Shown: piece after piece, positions 10,652-21,192 of the stretch
Layout: each line of letters opens with the position of its first letter
Numbering within the stretch: position 1 is the stretch's first letter
NCBI GenBank assembly: GCA_001600355.1
Contig: BCJU01000004.1
Span: 806,001-870,000, forward strand
Origin: Meira nashicola
Taxonomy: Eukaryota; Basidiomycota; Exobasidiomycetes; Exobasidiales; Brachybasidiaceae
Reading direction: 5' to 3'
Length of the DNA stretch: 64,000 nucleotides
Made by a program: the position numbers and the translations under genes
Notes under the pieces: generated by a model
What the model was told of the DNA's origin: nothing
Seen by the model: the letters and a program-made list of their open reading frames with translations, nothing else
The model's database searches: none

Positions 10652-10889
10652 ATTGATCAATACACGCGAGATTTGCGTTGATGATGAAAAGGAAGAAGAT
10701 GTTTACCAAGCATAAATTCTTAGGCTATTAAATCTGTATGCCCTAGTCTAACACGTGAAAATACGACATTTTTTTTTGAGAAGATCTTTGACGCTAATCA
10801 ATTTTATAGCTTAATTTAACGGGCTTGAACATTTTCTATCGGATATGTGGAGAGAGCCTTTCACCATACTTCCATCATCAGTTGTCATC
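10652..10889. promoter_or_regulatory. divergent promoter, RSM19 / DML1
   Basis: A 238-bp interval contains a CACGTG E-box at 10752-10757. In yeasts such E-boxes bind Cbf1-type bHLH factors. That role here is inference. Confidence 0.4.
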
Positions 10890-13016
10890 ATGCCTTCGCA
10901 AAAAGAGATTATTCATTTAACGTTCGGAACACTTTCACATCATATAACTACACATTTCTTCAATCAACAAGCATCACATTTTGAATATCCAGAGCAAGGA
11001 ATCGCAGGTCCTTCTAGAATAAAAGATGATGATTCGGACGAAGAAGAAGAGAATCCACTTTTATTTGAACCTGCTGTAGATTTTCAAGAAGGAATAGGTA
11101 CAAGAAGATCACAACCTACATTCTTTCCAAGACAAGTTGTGATTGATTTCAAACAAAATTTGGGAACGGCATGGGATGCATACAATGTAGTTGTTGATGA
11201 TAATGCTGATGAAGAAGAAGATCAAGATGAAGGGAATGGCTATAGTGTTCTAAGACCAAGCAAAGCTGCAAATGAAGGATATCATGCATGGAATGATGCT
11301 GCAGAAGTACAGTGGGTAGGAGGAACAGATGGTAAAGTGAAAAGTACACGACTCGGACCAATATTGGACGTTGAAGGTGATGACTATTACGAAGATTCGG
11401 ACGAAGATGAGTACAAAGATACTGAAGTGAATAATGACTCAGCAAATTCTCAAACAAATGAGCAAGTAAAACCTCGAAAGTTGTTACGGACTAGTATAAC
11501 GCCAGCCTCTTACGCACATAATCCTCATCATCCTCGAAGTACCCGATCGTTGCCGTATCTCTTCGGTGGCGGTGCTCTTGTGCCTATGGAAGTACAAAAG
11601 GAAGAAGGTAAAGTACCTTTTGCTACTTTTGAGATGGGAGTTGGTCTTTTTAGACAATTGGATAAAGAAGAATCTCTCCTCGATGAACAATTGAGATGGT
11701 TCGCGGAAGATAGTGATTCTTTGCAATCCTTCTCTCTATCAGCATCAACATTCGATGGATTTGGCGGTATGGCACATGAAACGATTCAACTCTTATCGGA
11801 CGAATACTCCAAAGTACCCGTACTTGCTTGGGGTGCAGATCAGGAAATAGAATCAGATGTACAAGATGGTATCCACAAAGATCGCTTGGTTCGGTTGCGT
11901 AAAGCCAATAACGCCTTATCACTTTGGTCTCTTTCGTCAGCCTCGCTGTACACACCTATTGGTCTCCCACAAATTTTGTCTGAAAAGAAGAACACCCCTC
12001 CGTCACAGTATCTCTCGTCAAGAATTGACTGGCGGGACCCGTATCACTTGGGTGGCCTTTTCGCAGCACACATCGATACTGCTACTTTATCTAGCAGATT
12101 ACATAACGAACGCTCCCGTCAATCTACTGCAACCCTGGTAAACAGTCTAAATTGGAGAAGGGATACGCCAATTGGACAATTGGGAGGTTGTATTCCTACA
12201 CCTCTTCTTGCGCCGTATGCTGAAGTGAATCGACCTTTGGATCCAATTGAAGCTTTACTTGCTGCTCGCGGATATGATCCTCGTAAGCAAGATCGTAAAA
12301 ATGCTTCTAGAATGACGGATACAGAGCGTGCAAAAGTTGCCGCTGAAGCTATTCAAAAGAGTTACTTAAGCTTTGCACCTGGAAAAAGTTCACACATTGG
12401 CAAAGATAAACCATACGCACAGTTCACAACCGCCCGTGATGATGATCGAATGGCTGAAACACCGACAAAAGCAGCCCTTGAAGCTTGGAGTACGCTGGAT
12501 GAACCAGCTGGTGGCAATTGCTTTGTACCTGCTGCTCTTAATGTTCGTTGGTCATCCTTTCCACAAATGTTTAGAGGTTTAACGACAAACGGTAGACCTC
12601 TTCCTCCTGCTCATAAAGATACGAATGAATCAGAAGAACAAAAGAAGAAACGTACAAAAGTACAAAATGTTCCTATGCTTGCTTCTTTAAGTACAACGCC
12701 TGAAAGTGCACATTTACTCGCTGATGCACGTCAATTTATCGATTCAACGTTAATCAAAGGTCATGAGCCATTGAATGCATACGGTATCGGTGGCTCTCGT
12801 GGTAGAAGTGGAGCAGGTCAAGCAGCAAACGAAGAAACTGAAGGATTCTTAGGTGGTCGTGATGGATTGATGGAAGTTCGTGAAAGATTAGAAGAATTGT
12901 TAGGAGCATATGAAGAAGGTTTACTTGCTGGGCGTATCAAATCTACCGAAGAAGAAGATGCAATTGGTACTGATGAAGAATATGAAGACGATCACGAGGA
13001 AGAATGGGATTTATAA
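10890..13016 (+). CDS. DML1: DML1/misato tubulin-like mitochondrial inheritance protein
   Basis: A single exon encodes 708 aa. The N-terminus (KEIIHLTFGTLSHHITTHFFNQQ) matches the misato segment-II domain that opens Dml1/Misato proteins, followed by a divergent tubulin-like region (DWRDPYHLGG, IPTPLLAPY, NVRWSSFPQMFRG). In the family the protein supports mitochondrial DNA inheritance and morphology. Acidic tracts (EDDYYEDSDEDEY and the extreme C-terminus) lengthen it beyond the yeast protein. The ATG at 10890 is preferred over upstream in-frame codons because the conserved lead starts a few residues later. The stop is only 41 bp from the convergent eIF2D stop. Confidence 0.88.
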   Translation: MPSQKEIIHLTFGTLSHHITTHFFNQQASHFEYPEQGIAGPSRIKDDDSDEEEENPLLFEPAVDFQEGIGTRRSQPTFFPRQVVIDFKQNLGTAWDAYNVVVDDNADEEEDQDEGNGYSVLRPSKAANEGYHAWNDAAEVQWVGGTDGKVKSTRLGPILDVEGDDYYEDSDEDEYKDTEVNNDSANSQTNEQVKPRKLLRTSITPASYAHNPHHPRSTRSLPYLFGGGALVPMEVQKEEGKVPFATFEMGVGLFRQLDKEESLLDEQLRWFAEDSDSLQSFSLSASTFDGFGGMAHETIQLLSDEYSKVPVLAWGADQEIESDVQDGIHKDRLVRLRKANNALSLWSLSSASLYTPIGLPQILSEKKNTPPSQYLSSRIDWRDPYHLGGLFAAHIDTATLSSRLHNERSRQSTATLVNSLNWRRDTPIGQLGGCIPTPLLAPYAEVNRPLDPIEALLAARGYDPRKQDRKNASRMTDTERAKVAAEAIQKSYLSFAPGKSSHIGKDKPYAQFTTARDDDRMAETPTKAALEAWSTLDEPAGGNCFVPAALNVRWSSFPQMFRGLTTNGRPLPPAHKDTNESEEQKKKRTKVQNVPMLASLSTTPESAHLLADARQFIDSTLIKGHEPLNAYGIGGSRGRSGAGQAANEETEGFLGGRDGLMEVRERLEELLGAYEEGLLAGRIKSTEEEDAIGTDEEYEDDHEEEWDL

Positions 13017-13057
13017 TTGAAAAATTGTATTTTTTATTTTGTGTACAATAATGTATA

Positions 13058-15226
13058 TCACTTCTTTGTCATATCATGAATATGAACGTGTTTTCTATCC
13101 AAGCCATGCTGTGATTCTAAAAGTTCAAAGATTGCCTTCCTTTGATCACCTTGAACGAAAATTTCGTGTTTTGGATGTTTAGCTGTAGAACCAGGTAAAG
13201 TACTACAACTTGCACTTGCACCAACGATTCTCATCAAATCAGCAGCAAATTGTTCTGCATCTATAGCATAAATTTCTACATTTGTGATTAATGAAATCAC
13301 TTTCCTACCTTGTCTTGTTTTAATTTCAACTTTGACAAGTTGAGCAGCACCTTTGGTCATCTGACCAACAACCTCTCCTTTCTCTTTATCTAGATTTAAA
13401 TTCTCCAAAGCAGAATCTTCATCTCCTTTTACGTTCGAATGAGTAACTTTTGCAGCATGTTCCGATGTCAAACGACTGGTACGATGAAATTCTATACATG
13501 ATACCGATAAAAGACGTTCCAGTAATTCTTCTCTACGAAGAGCTGTAGGGATATCCTTTAAAGATGCTTTAGGATATAAAGCATGCGTCAAATGAGGATC
13601 TTGAATACGTACCATTGCTTGATTTCGAGGATCGACTAATTCCTTTTCTTGAATGAATTGAAGGATATGTTTGCGAATTACTGGTTTGGAAATTGGATTT
13701 GATGTTTCGCAACCCATCTCTTGAAATAGCTTAACACATGATGATGAAGGTCTCCAAAAGCGTTCTATAACAATTACGACTTTTGATGTTGTAGGTGGGG
13801 AAGGATTTGTTACTCCATTTGTAGTTGTTGAACCATCAGCCGTCGCAGCTCCTTGTTGTTGTGCTTGTGCAATCGTCAAATATGTTTCAAGACCTCTCAA
13901 ATCAGCATGACTATCGTTGATTGATGTGATTACGGTATCTTTACCTTTGACGTCTTTTGTTTTGAACAATCCATGCTTTTCTTCCTGTTTGATCCATTTT
14001 GCTAATTTCTTAGCTGAACAATGACGAATATCGGTCGATTCTCCTTCTACTATCCTTCCATCATCCCCGTCATTGCTATCTACAGAAGCTAGCAAACTAG
14101 GTGCTATCCGTGCTCTCTTTTGTCCTTTTGCATTTAGCGGTGGCCATTGAGAAGGTCGATTGGGTAAGACGTAGGTAGAATAAAGTGCAGATGTTGGCAT
14201 AGGCAATGTTGTACCTGATTGTTTTGCAATCTGCTTAATAGAAAGCAAAAGGGCCAAATGTAGAATTTCGTCTACCTCATTTGTTGTAAACTTTTCTCCT
14301 TCCACACCAGGTCTTTGTTCACTAGCCTCCTCTCTCCCTTCCTCTTGAGCAATCTCAGCAGGTGAAGTATCAGCTAGAGTAATTGCTTCCACACCTTTCT
14401 CTAAAGTTGAAGATACATTGTCGGGAAGTGGTTGTTCTGCTACAGTTGAACGAGCTTGTACTTCTTCATCGCTTGGAGGATCAACTTTTCCGCCCAATTC
14501 CCAAATATGATCACCCAAAGCATGCAACGTTGAGGCAGCTTTACCTTTCTCACCGCTTGCTCGTTTCGAGATTATATCTTTCATATCAGTATCCAACCTT
14601 GCAATCACGAGAGGTACAGGTGATGGATATGCAGTGATGGCAACCAGAGATGATTTTGGAGGTAAAACGCTACCCGAACTACTTGACTCGTTCTCTTTTC
14701 CTTCTTCTTTCGATACTGCAGGTGCTCGCCATTGAAGATCGTCGGGGAATGTATGAGGAGAGGGTAATAATCCAGGTATCATAAGTGCAGAACCGCCAAG
14801 AAGGGTAGGATCAACAATTTGAGGCCAAGTAGGTAATCTTGGAAGTAGAGTAGGCAATAACCATAGCGCATATATCGTTGGAATCACTTCAGCTAAGTCC
14901 GATTGTTGATTTGTATTCGTCTTTCCTTTTCCATTATGAGCTTGCTTTTTATGTTGTTGTTGTGATTGTTGTAATGCAGTTCCAGCTTCATGTCCAACTT
15001 CAAACCATAAAGGTTTACCTTTTTCGTCTGTATAAATTACTGCTTTATGTCCACCACTTGTTGTAGCACCACATTGTTTTAATCCATTAGGAACTACTTC
15101 TGCTATTTGTTCAGGAGTTGCATTTGCAAGAGCAGGATATAAAGATTGCAAATGAGTGATAAACGCCCTTCTAGCTGAAGACCTCAAAGGTGAAGCAGGC
15201 TTGAGTGTTGCCGGCTTCTTAAACAT
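13058..15226 (-). CDS. TMA64: translation initiation factor eIF2D (ligatin/Tma64)
   Basis: A single exon encodes 722 aa. It starts MFKKPATLKPASPLRSSARR, typical of the MCT1-like lead. An N-terminal DUF1947/PUA-type module (residues about 1-170) is followed by a long Ser/Glu-rich linker, a SWIB/MDM2-like domain (about 380-560) and a C-terminal SUI1/eIF1 fold ending EIFVQGDQRKAIFELLESQHGLDRKHVHI. This is the eIF2D architecture. The factor recycles 40S subunits and can deliver initiator tRNA without eIF2 GTPase action. The long linker is the main difference from yeast Tma64 (about 565 aa). Confidence 0.9.
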   Translation of the reverse strand: MFKKPATLKPASPLRSSARRAFITHLQSLYPALANATPEQIAEVVPNGLKQCGATTSGGHKAVIYTDEKGKPLWFEVGHEAGTALQQSQQQHKKQAHNGKGKTNTNQQSDLAEVIPTIYALWLLPTLLPRLPTWPQIVDPTLLGGSALMIPGLLPSPHTFPDDLQWRAPAVSKEEGKENESSSSGSVLPPKSSLVAITAYPSPVPLVIARLDTDMKDIISKRASGEKGKAASTLHALGDHIWELGGKVDPPSDEEVQARSTVAEQPLPDNVSSTLEKGVEAITLADTSPAEIAQEEGREEASEQRPGVEGEKFTTNEVDEILHLALLLSIKQIAKQSGTTLPMPTSALYSTYVLPNRPSQWPPLNAKGQKRARIAPSLLASVDSNDGDDGRIVEGESTDIRHCSAKKLAKWIKQEEKHGLFKTKDVKGKDTVITSINDSHADLRGLETYLTIAQAQQQGAATADGSTTTNGVTNPSPPTTSKVVIVIERFWRPSSSCVKLFQEMGCETSNPISKPVIRKHILQFIQEKELVDPRNQAMVRIQDPHLTHALYPKASLKDIPTALRREELLERLLSVSCIEFHRTSRLTSEHAAKVTHSNVKGDEDSALENLNLDKEKGEVVGQMTKGAAQLVKVEIKTRQGRKVISLITNVEIYAIDAEQFAADLMRIVGASASCSTLPGSTAKHPKHEIFVQGDQRKAIFELLESQHGLDRKHVHIHDMTKK

Positions 15227-15457
15227 TTGTTGGTTTTCGTGCTCGATTGCGAGATGATGGAAAAGAGTTGAGTAAGATATGATCTTTCCTCCACCTATTC
15301 CACTTTCTTCTCATTTTGTCTATTGCATACCCGAATTCCGCGTCTAACGAATGATCTGGCTCACGACATCTCAATGTTTCAAGTATGATTTTGATATAAT
15401 ATATAAATACATGAAAGGGTATACTATACAAGATGATAAAATGCTCTCTCCTGCTTT

Positions 15458-16141
15458 TCAGCGCCCAGGTCCAGATTTAGCCATGCCACCTGCAAAATTG
15501 TTCAATTTACTACGTTTCACAGCTGTTTCATCTGTTGGATTTTGCGCATGTCTACGTTTCTTCTTCTTCTTGCTTGGACTTTGCTTTTCTATCTCATCAG
15601 ATTCAAGTAAGGATAAATCTATATTTGGCACATTTCCAGCCTCAACTGTGAATGCAGCTCGTAAAAGATCTTCATCAAATGGTCCAACACGTTGAACAGT
15701 GGTTTCTGGTCTAAAGACGATATCACGCATCGTCGTTCTACCTGTGATCTCTTCAGGAATTGGAGGTGGAATTTGACCTGTTGCATTGGCATTGGCAATT
15801 GAAGTATTCAATCTGCTTACCGTTCTCTTTGCCGGTCTTACCTTTCCAGGTAAATCATGTACGTAATCTACATACGTTTTTTCCATCACTTTACCTTTCT
15901 CTTCTCCTGCTTCTTCTGTATGTTCTTTGGCGCCATTCTCTTTTTGTTTCTTATTTGAATTCGAATAAGGTTTCACACTTCTATCCCAAAGTCCACCAAG
16001 ATTAAAAAGTGTAATTAGATCATCAGCTCCGTGCAATTGATGAGATTTATTGGAATTGGATTGTGAATGAGCATCCGCTGGTGGTCCATATTCCGGCACA
16101 TCAAAACAAACTGGAATCTTGATTTGCGATGATGACGCCAT
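15458..16141 (-). CDS. MED19: probable Mediator subunit Med19/Rox3
   Basis: A single exon encodes 227 aa. The segment TYVDYVHDLPGKVRP fits the conserved Med19 core (K-x-Y-x-x-Y-x-x-D-LPGK), and DEDLLRAAFTVEAGNVPN with a following lysine run (KKKKKRRH) matches the basic C-terminal part seen in basidiomycete Med19. Med19 sits between the head and middle modules of RNA polymerase II Mediator. The ATG at 16141 is chosen because the 35 codons upstream look non-coding and begin from another ATG in the shared promoter. The middle is low complexity, so the assignment rests on two short blocks. Confidence 0.65.
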   Translation of the reverse strand: MASSSQIKIPVCFDVPEYGPPADAHSQSNSNKSHQLHGADDLITLFNLGGLWDRSVKPYSNSNKKQKENGAKEHTEEAGEEKGKVMEKTYVDYVHDLPGKVRPAKRTVSRLNTSIANANATGQIPPPIPEEITGRTTMRDIVFRPETTVQRVGPFDEDLLRAAFTVEAGNVPNIDLSLLESDEIEKQSPSKKKKKRRHAQNPTDETAVKRSKLNNFAGGMAKSGPGR

Positions 16142-16404
16142 AAATGAAGATAAAGCGTGAATTGATATGATGATGGTAAAGAGAATGTTGTGATTCAGCA
16201 CAATAATTCTGGACTTTGCCCGCTCAAGCCAACACGCCTTTTTCAATACAGAGCGTGGGCGTATGTGTACTTGCCGGTTCGGGGTATTTTTCAGAGTATA
16301 ATTAGCGTGCTATTTTTTTGTTTAAGGAAAAAAAAAAATGTCAGCATCCGAATCTTCCTTTTCCGAGAAACTTTCTCACCACCACTACTTTCAGCACCTA
16401 AAAT
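16142..16404. promoter_or_regulatory. divergent promoter, MED19 / SUV3
   Basis: A 263-bp interval between outward-facing starts, with a poly-A/poly-T stretch around 16315-16340. No specific factor site is recognised. Confidence 0.4.
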
Positions 16405-18882
16405 ATGCTCTCATTAGCTAGGGTCATCCGTCCAGTGGCTAGAATACGACTACGGATAGTGCAGAATGATTCTATTAGCTCGCGAATAATAACCCAAAAG
16501 CAAGCAGGACCTTCTATTTTGCCATCATACGCTCAATCAACTCGTCTGCTACATTCTTCGATAAATGCTTATGAGCAAAACAGCGGTAGGAATTTCAGAC
16601 GTGACAAAAAATCTTCCAAACGCAGAGGAAAAGATATAATTGCAAATGATGAGGAAACTTTTGCAAGTGCTTCACAAATTACCAATTCGATTAGTAATTT
16701 CATCTTGAAAACTCGACCACAAATTCGCATTGTTAGATGGGGAATATCTGGTCAACAGCTTAGAACAGGAGCGGAAAATATTCTTGGAAATTCCAATCAA
16801 ATCAATGATGAACAAATCATTCGTGATTTACTCCAACATTGGTGGAAAGAGGCTATGCCATTTATCAATGTGGCAATGAATGAACCAAACGAAAAGCAAG
16901 AATTTTGGGATCCACTGGCATTGAAAAATTTACGTGAAGACCAGCTTGTCGAAGTTGAACTTAGAAGATTGGTGATATGCTCATTCATTTCTTGGCTCGA
17001 GCATAGCCTTGTCAAAGTCGGAGGTTCTGAACACTTGGTAACACACCTTAGGCTATTACAAAAAGCTGTGGACATGCGCTTTCCGTCTTTACGAAATAAT
17101 GCAGCAAGACTACTTACAAGAAAAATTCATCTTCACGTTGGTCCTACGAATAGTGGAAAGACGCACGGTGCATTACAAGCATTGTGTAAAGCAAAGACGG
17201 GTCTTTATGCTGGACCTTTACGATTACTAGCTCATGAAGTTTGGTATAGAATAAATGAAGGTTTAGTGTCTCCCAATATTCCACCAAGAGAATGCAATTT
17301 GGTCACCGGGGAAGAAACAAAGACAACTTCTCCATCTGCCGGTCTTCTTGCTTGTACGGTAGAGATGATCGTAACGGATAGGATTGTTGATGTAGCGGTG
17401 ATTGATGAAATTCAAATGATTGCCGACGAACAAAGAGGATTTGCTTGGACAGCAGCTCTACTTAATGTAGCAGCTAAGGAGATTCATTTATGCGGAGAAG
17501 CTAGCGTTGTACCTCTAATCAAAAAAATCGCTCGAGATTGCGGAGATGAGGTTATTGTAAACGAATATCAACGTTTAACACCTTTGCGGGTAGGTGAACC
17601 TTTAGGAGATTTGAGTAAAATCACGAAAGGTGATTGTATCGTGGCTTTTAGTCGAACTGGAATCTTTAATGTCAAGAATGAGATCGAACGATTGACAGGA
17701 CTAAAATGTGCAGTAGCGTATGGAGCTCTTCCTCCCGAAACCAAAGCAGAACAAGCAAAGTTATTCAATGATCCAAACAATGACGTTGATGTTATGGTAG
17801 CAAGTGATGCAATCGGAATGGGATTAAACTTGAAAATTAAACGTGTCATCTTTACAGAGGTGAACAAATGGAATGGAAAAGAACGAAAACCTATCTCTTT
17901 CTCGCAAATTAAGCAAATTGCTGGAAGGGCAGGTAGATATGGAACAAATGCAGAGGGCGAAACGAATGAAGGTGGAATTGCAACCACCCTTAAAGCGGAT
18001 GATTTAGAGACACTCAAGATCGCTTTGCAAGCACCACTAAAGCCCATCACGCATGCATCTATTGCTCCAGAACTTGAGCACCTGTCTAATTTGGCTACTC
18101 TGATTCCCGTAAAATCTACAGAAGGATCAGAAACGTTAACCGCCCGCTCGTATAGCAGATTGCTTGTGGACGCATCTTTGCTCTTTCGCATTGACCATTC
18201 GAAGTTCACGGCAGGATCGATCGGACAACAAACTGATACAATGCCAATCATTGAAGCCTCAATGCCACGTCATTCTCCACTCACATTAACAGAACGTAAT
18301 GCTTTTAGCAATGCGCCAATTAATATGCGAGATGAAGAATTAGTGACATTGTTTGGCAATATGGTTAGGCTATATGCATATGGAAATTTGAATTCATTCG
18401 AAGACGTTGAGAAAGGGTCAGGCTTACTCGATATCCTTCACGAAGTCGAAAGAGTTCATCGGGCTCATAAACCAGAAGAATTCGAGAACGAGGCTTTGGA
18501 AGATGATAATGAAAGAGCGGAGAAAAGTATCAAATCCGATAAAGAAGCTGCAGCCTCTTTGGACATCAATACACTGATCTCCCTTGAAACTTTGCATCGT
18601 GGTTTGACGGTGTATCGTTGGCTGTCGATGCGATTTCCCATCGCTTTTCCATTCTATACCGACGCCGCAGACACCAAACTTAGAACCGAGCGTGCAATCG
18701 ATTACTGCTTGGAATTGATCAGAGCAAATCGTCAACGTCGTTTACTTGCTTTAGGTCGAAAAACCGAAAAGAAAAAAGGCTCTCATTCCAATCGGTTTGA
18801 TAGAAGTAGAACAAGACGTTCAAAGAATCCCGAAGATATCTTTGTACATTCACAAAAACAACAATCACAATATGCTCCTTAG
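16405..18882 (+). CDS. SUV3: mitochondrial ATP-dependent RNA helicase SUV3
   Basis: A single exon encodes 825 aa. The first about 50 residues are Arg/Ser rich with no acidic residue until position 22, fitting a mitochondrial targeting peptide. Walker A is GPTNSGKT (residues 246-253), followed by GPLRLLAHEV, the DEIQM motif II, VAFSRTGIF and the helicase C-terminal motif QIAGRAGRYG. This is the SUV3 family of Ski2-like helicases, the helicase half of the mitochondrial degradosome that unwinds RNA for the exonuclease partner. The tail (about 760-825) is basic, as in the family. Length fits fungal SUV3. Confidence 0.95.
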   Translation: MLSLARVIRPVARIRLRIVQNDSISSRIITQKQAGPSILPSYAQSTRLLHSSINAYEQNSGRNFRRDKKSSKRRGKDIIANDEETFASASQITNSISNFILKTRPQIRIVRWGISGQQLRTGAENILGNSNQINDEQIIRDLLQHWWKEAMPFINVAMNEPNEKQEFWDPLALKNLREDQLVEVELRRLVICSFISWLEHSLVKVGGSEHLVTHLRLLQKAVDMRFPSLRNNAARLLTRKIHLHVGPTNSGKTHGALQALCKAKTGLYAGPLRLLAHEVWYRINEGLVSPNIPPRECNLVTGEETKTTSPSAGLLACTVEMIVTDRIVDVAVIDEIQMIADEQRGFAWTAALLNVAAKEIHLCGEASVVPLIKKIARDCGDEVIVNEYQRLTPLRVGEPLGDLSKITKGDCIVAFSRTGIFNVKNEIERLTGLKCAVAYGALPPETKAEQAKLFNDPNNDVDVMVASDAIGMGLNLKIKRVIFTEVNKWNGKERKPISFSQIKQIAGRAGRYGTNAEGETNEGGIATTLKADDLETLKIALQAPLKPITHASIAPELEHLSNLATLIPVKSTEGSETLTARSYSRLLVDASLLFRIDHSKFTAGSIGQQTDTMPIIEASMPRHSPLTLTERNAFSNAPINMRDEELVTLFGNMVRLYAYGNLNSFEDVEKGSGLLDILHEVERVHRAHKPEEFENEALEDDNERAEKSIKSDKEAAASLDINTLISLETLHRGLTVYRWLSMRFPIAFPFYTDAADTKLRTERAIDYCLELIRANRQRRLLALGRKTEKKKGSHSNRFDRSRTRRSKNPEDIFVHSQKQQSQYAP

Positions 18883-19024
18883 GATCGCAAGATAGAAGCT
18901 TAGCAAATTCCAGTGTATTTTATTTCATTCATTCCTCATGTACTTCTATATGTACTAGACAATTGCACAACTCATCTGTACTTTAATACACAAAATTTCA
19001 ACATTTCCATTTGAGCAGATTCGT

Positions 19025-20779
19025 CTATTGTGGTGGGCTTTTGTCGTGAATCCAGCTGTTGAACATCTTTAGACTGGCTTCAGGTTGACTGTAAGGGACA
19101 AAATGACTGCTTTCGCGAACAGTCAAGAAGGTAAGGTTTCCGTAGGTTCGTTGAACACCTGCAACATTTTCTTGTTTGGGGGCAGGATGATACCATGGTA
19201 CCAATTCTTGCTTTCGGAATTCGTCACGACCAGACCATTGAAGGTCCAAAGACCAAGCTTGAATGCCCAAATAATTGCAAATGAAATCACGTTCGCCTGC
19301 ATACAAGAGCACTCGAACATCGTTTTCCAATAAATCCTTCACTGCCCAAGTACTATCTTTTGCACCATCACCTGTCTTTGAGAATCGGTTGAACACATCA
19401 TCCGAGCAACTGGCATAAGAACCGTCATGTTTATCTCCTGCTCCGTCCTTATCGATTCCTAATGCCTTTTTCGTCTTTGTAGCATTTAAGAATGTAGCAA
19501 ACCAATCATCTTCTTCATAATCTCCAAGGTGCTCGTAATCATATGGTGACATTCCTGTATCCGTCCAAGGTGCTTGCAATGCAGTTTCACAGAAATCCAA
19601 AGCAGCTTTGCAAGCAAGAGCATCGTGTGGTTTACCTTCCGTTGGAGTGTTACACTTTTCTGTCAAAGCAAGACACGTTGGTACTCTTCCCCACATTGTT
19701 TGACATTGCTCTTTGGGTAAAAAGGTTCCGAAACCTGTCGTATTAGCACATGAATATTCGACATATGCTTGGAAATGATGCTTTGGAGAAGTGAAACCAT
19801 TACCAATCAAGACAGATTCTAGAGGCAAGGGCTGGAATCCCAAATCTGGATTAGCGATTGCCTTCTTATTGTCCTCAATCAATTGAGATGCAATTAGCGG
19901 AGCCCATCGTCCTGCGTAACTTTCGCCAGCGATATGGAACGATGAAGGAGCTTGTCCGATCAATTCTTTTGCATGCGAGCCCCATAATTGAAGGAAAGCT
20001 GAAGCATCTCTAGCAGCTTCACGAGCGGTATAAATTCTTGAAGGTGCCTTTCCCTTTTTCTTTGAATCTGCCCAAGATGCATAGGAGAAACCTGTTCCGA
20101 CGGGTTGGTCCAAGAAGATCAAAGAAGCGTTGTTGTTCCATGAGTGTGGGTTGTATTTGGTGTGCGGGCCTTTTGTTCCGTTGTAGTTTTGAGCGTTGCA
20201 TGGTCCGAGTTCCATAAGCATACCACAGCCACTCGAGCCTGTTAAGAAAGAAAGTGAGATCAACTTAGCGTCAAATGGTCCAAACATAGTGTGCATTTCA
20301 CTACCACCATACTTACATCCTGGACCACCGTTAAGCCATAAAACGGTAGGATCCTCTTTGGGATCATTGCGGCTTTCGAAAGCCCAAAAGTAGAAGTGTT
20401 CAATCACACCTGAAGGATGCTTTTCCTTGTTGGCATACACTTCTTCATCATCTAATTCCATCAAACGAGGTGCACATAATCCGTTACCGGTCTCTGCATC
20501 TTGCTCTTCTTTCTTCCAAAGTTTGTCTAAGTTTACGTCTAAATATCCAGACCAACTTCTTGTACCTTTGTGCCTTTCGCAAATGTCACCTGAAGGCTCT
20601 ACGAATCGTAATGTATGTGCCGGAAAAGAAGGATGGCTATAGGTGAACGTGGAGGGACGATCGATATTGTTTATATAATCATGACTTTCGTTAAGAGATT
20701 CTGCAATAAATGGCAATTGAGCAGCTCTAGAAAGAGTTATACCAGCAAATAGCCAGATAGCGAATGAATTCAAGCGCAT
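19025..20779 (-). CDS. serine carboxypeptidase (S10), carboxypeptidase Y-like
   Basis: Two exons, 20779-20317 and 20238-19025, give 558 aa. The first about 19 residues (MRLNSFAIWLFAGITLSRA) form a signal peptide. Splicing restores WLNGGPGCSSGCG, the oxyanion-hole motif, followed by MLMELGPC. The nucleophile motif is GESYAGRWAP (usual form GESYAGHY) and the catalytic histidine lies in SSHFVPYSQP. The product would be a secreted or vacuolar exopeptidase that removes C-terminal residues. The 78-nt intron is free of in-frame stops, so it can be misread as coding (26 extra residues inside the oxyanion motif). NGT and NNAS sites suggest N-glycosylation. The 3' end is convergent with SUV3. Confidence 0.93.
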   Translation of the reverse strand: MRLNSFAIWLFAGITLSRAAQLPFIAESLNESHDYINNIDRPSTFTYSHPSFPAHTLRFVEPSGDICERHKGTRSWSGYLDVNLDKLWKKEEQDAETGNGLCAPRLMELDDEEVYANKEKHPSGVIEHFYFWAFESRNDPKEDPTVLWLNGGPGCKYGGSEMHTMFGPFDAKLISLSFLTGSSGCGMLMELGPCNAQNYNGTKGPHTKYNPHSWNNNASLIFLDQPVGTGFSYASWADSKKKGKAPSRIYTAREAARDASAFLQLWGSHAKELIGQAPSSFHIAGESYAGRWAPLIASQLIEDNKKAIANPDLGFQPLPLESVLIGNGFTSPKHHFQAYVEYSCANTTGFGTFLPKEQCQTMWGRVPTCLALTEKCNTPTEGKPHDALACKAALDFCETALQAPWTDTGMSPYDYEHLGDYEEDDWFATFLNATKTKKALGIDKDGAGDKHDGSYASCSDDVFNRFSKTGDGAKDSTWAVKDLLENDVRVLLYAGERDFICNYLGIQAWSLDLQWSGRDEFRKQELVPWYHPAPKQENVAGVQRTYGNLTFLTVRESSHFVPYSQPEASLKMFNSWIHDKSPPQ

Positions 20780-21192
20780 CGTGATAAATGAAGTGGTTGT
20801 ATCAAGCTGAAAAGAGGCTACTTTTTTTTTCTGTGATAGATTCAGTGATCGGATGAAGCATGAGTAAAACTAGCTTCAAATCTTCCATTTTTGGCAAACA
20901 GGTGATAAGGCTTGTTCAAACTTCAGGCGGGAAAGCCCTGACATGTACCTGAACCGTTTTGCTTGCATACATATACTAGTGTATGTTATTAAAGTTCATT
21001 TAGCCACGCGCTCGCACGCACGCTGGGCGCGCACCGCATGGTCAATTAAACAGTCCACGCGCGGTAAAAATTCCGGCATCCAGTCATTGACAAGAGTGAA
21101 TGCGCAGCAACATCAGCATCACTCCTTCCTTCTGTGATACTCACTCATTATCACATAGTGATTGTCAAACTTTTTCTTATTTTAATCTAAGG
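20780..21192. promoter_or_regulatory. divergent promoter with GC-rich patch
   Basis: This 413-bp interval lies between the carboxypeptidase and the repeat/HTH gene. A CG-rich patch at about 21003-21066 (CACGCGCTCG, GGGCGCGCACCGC, CACGCGCGG) stands out against the AT-rich flank. No known factor site is confirmed. Confidence 0.35.
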
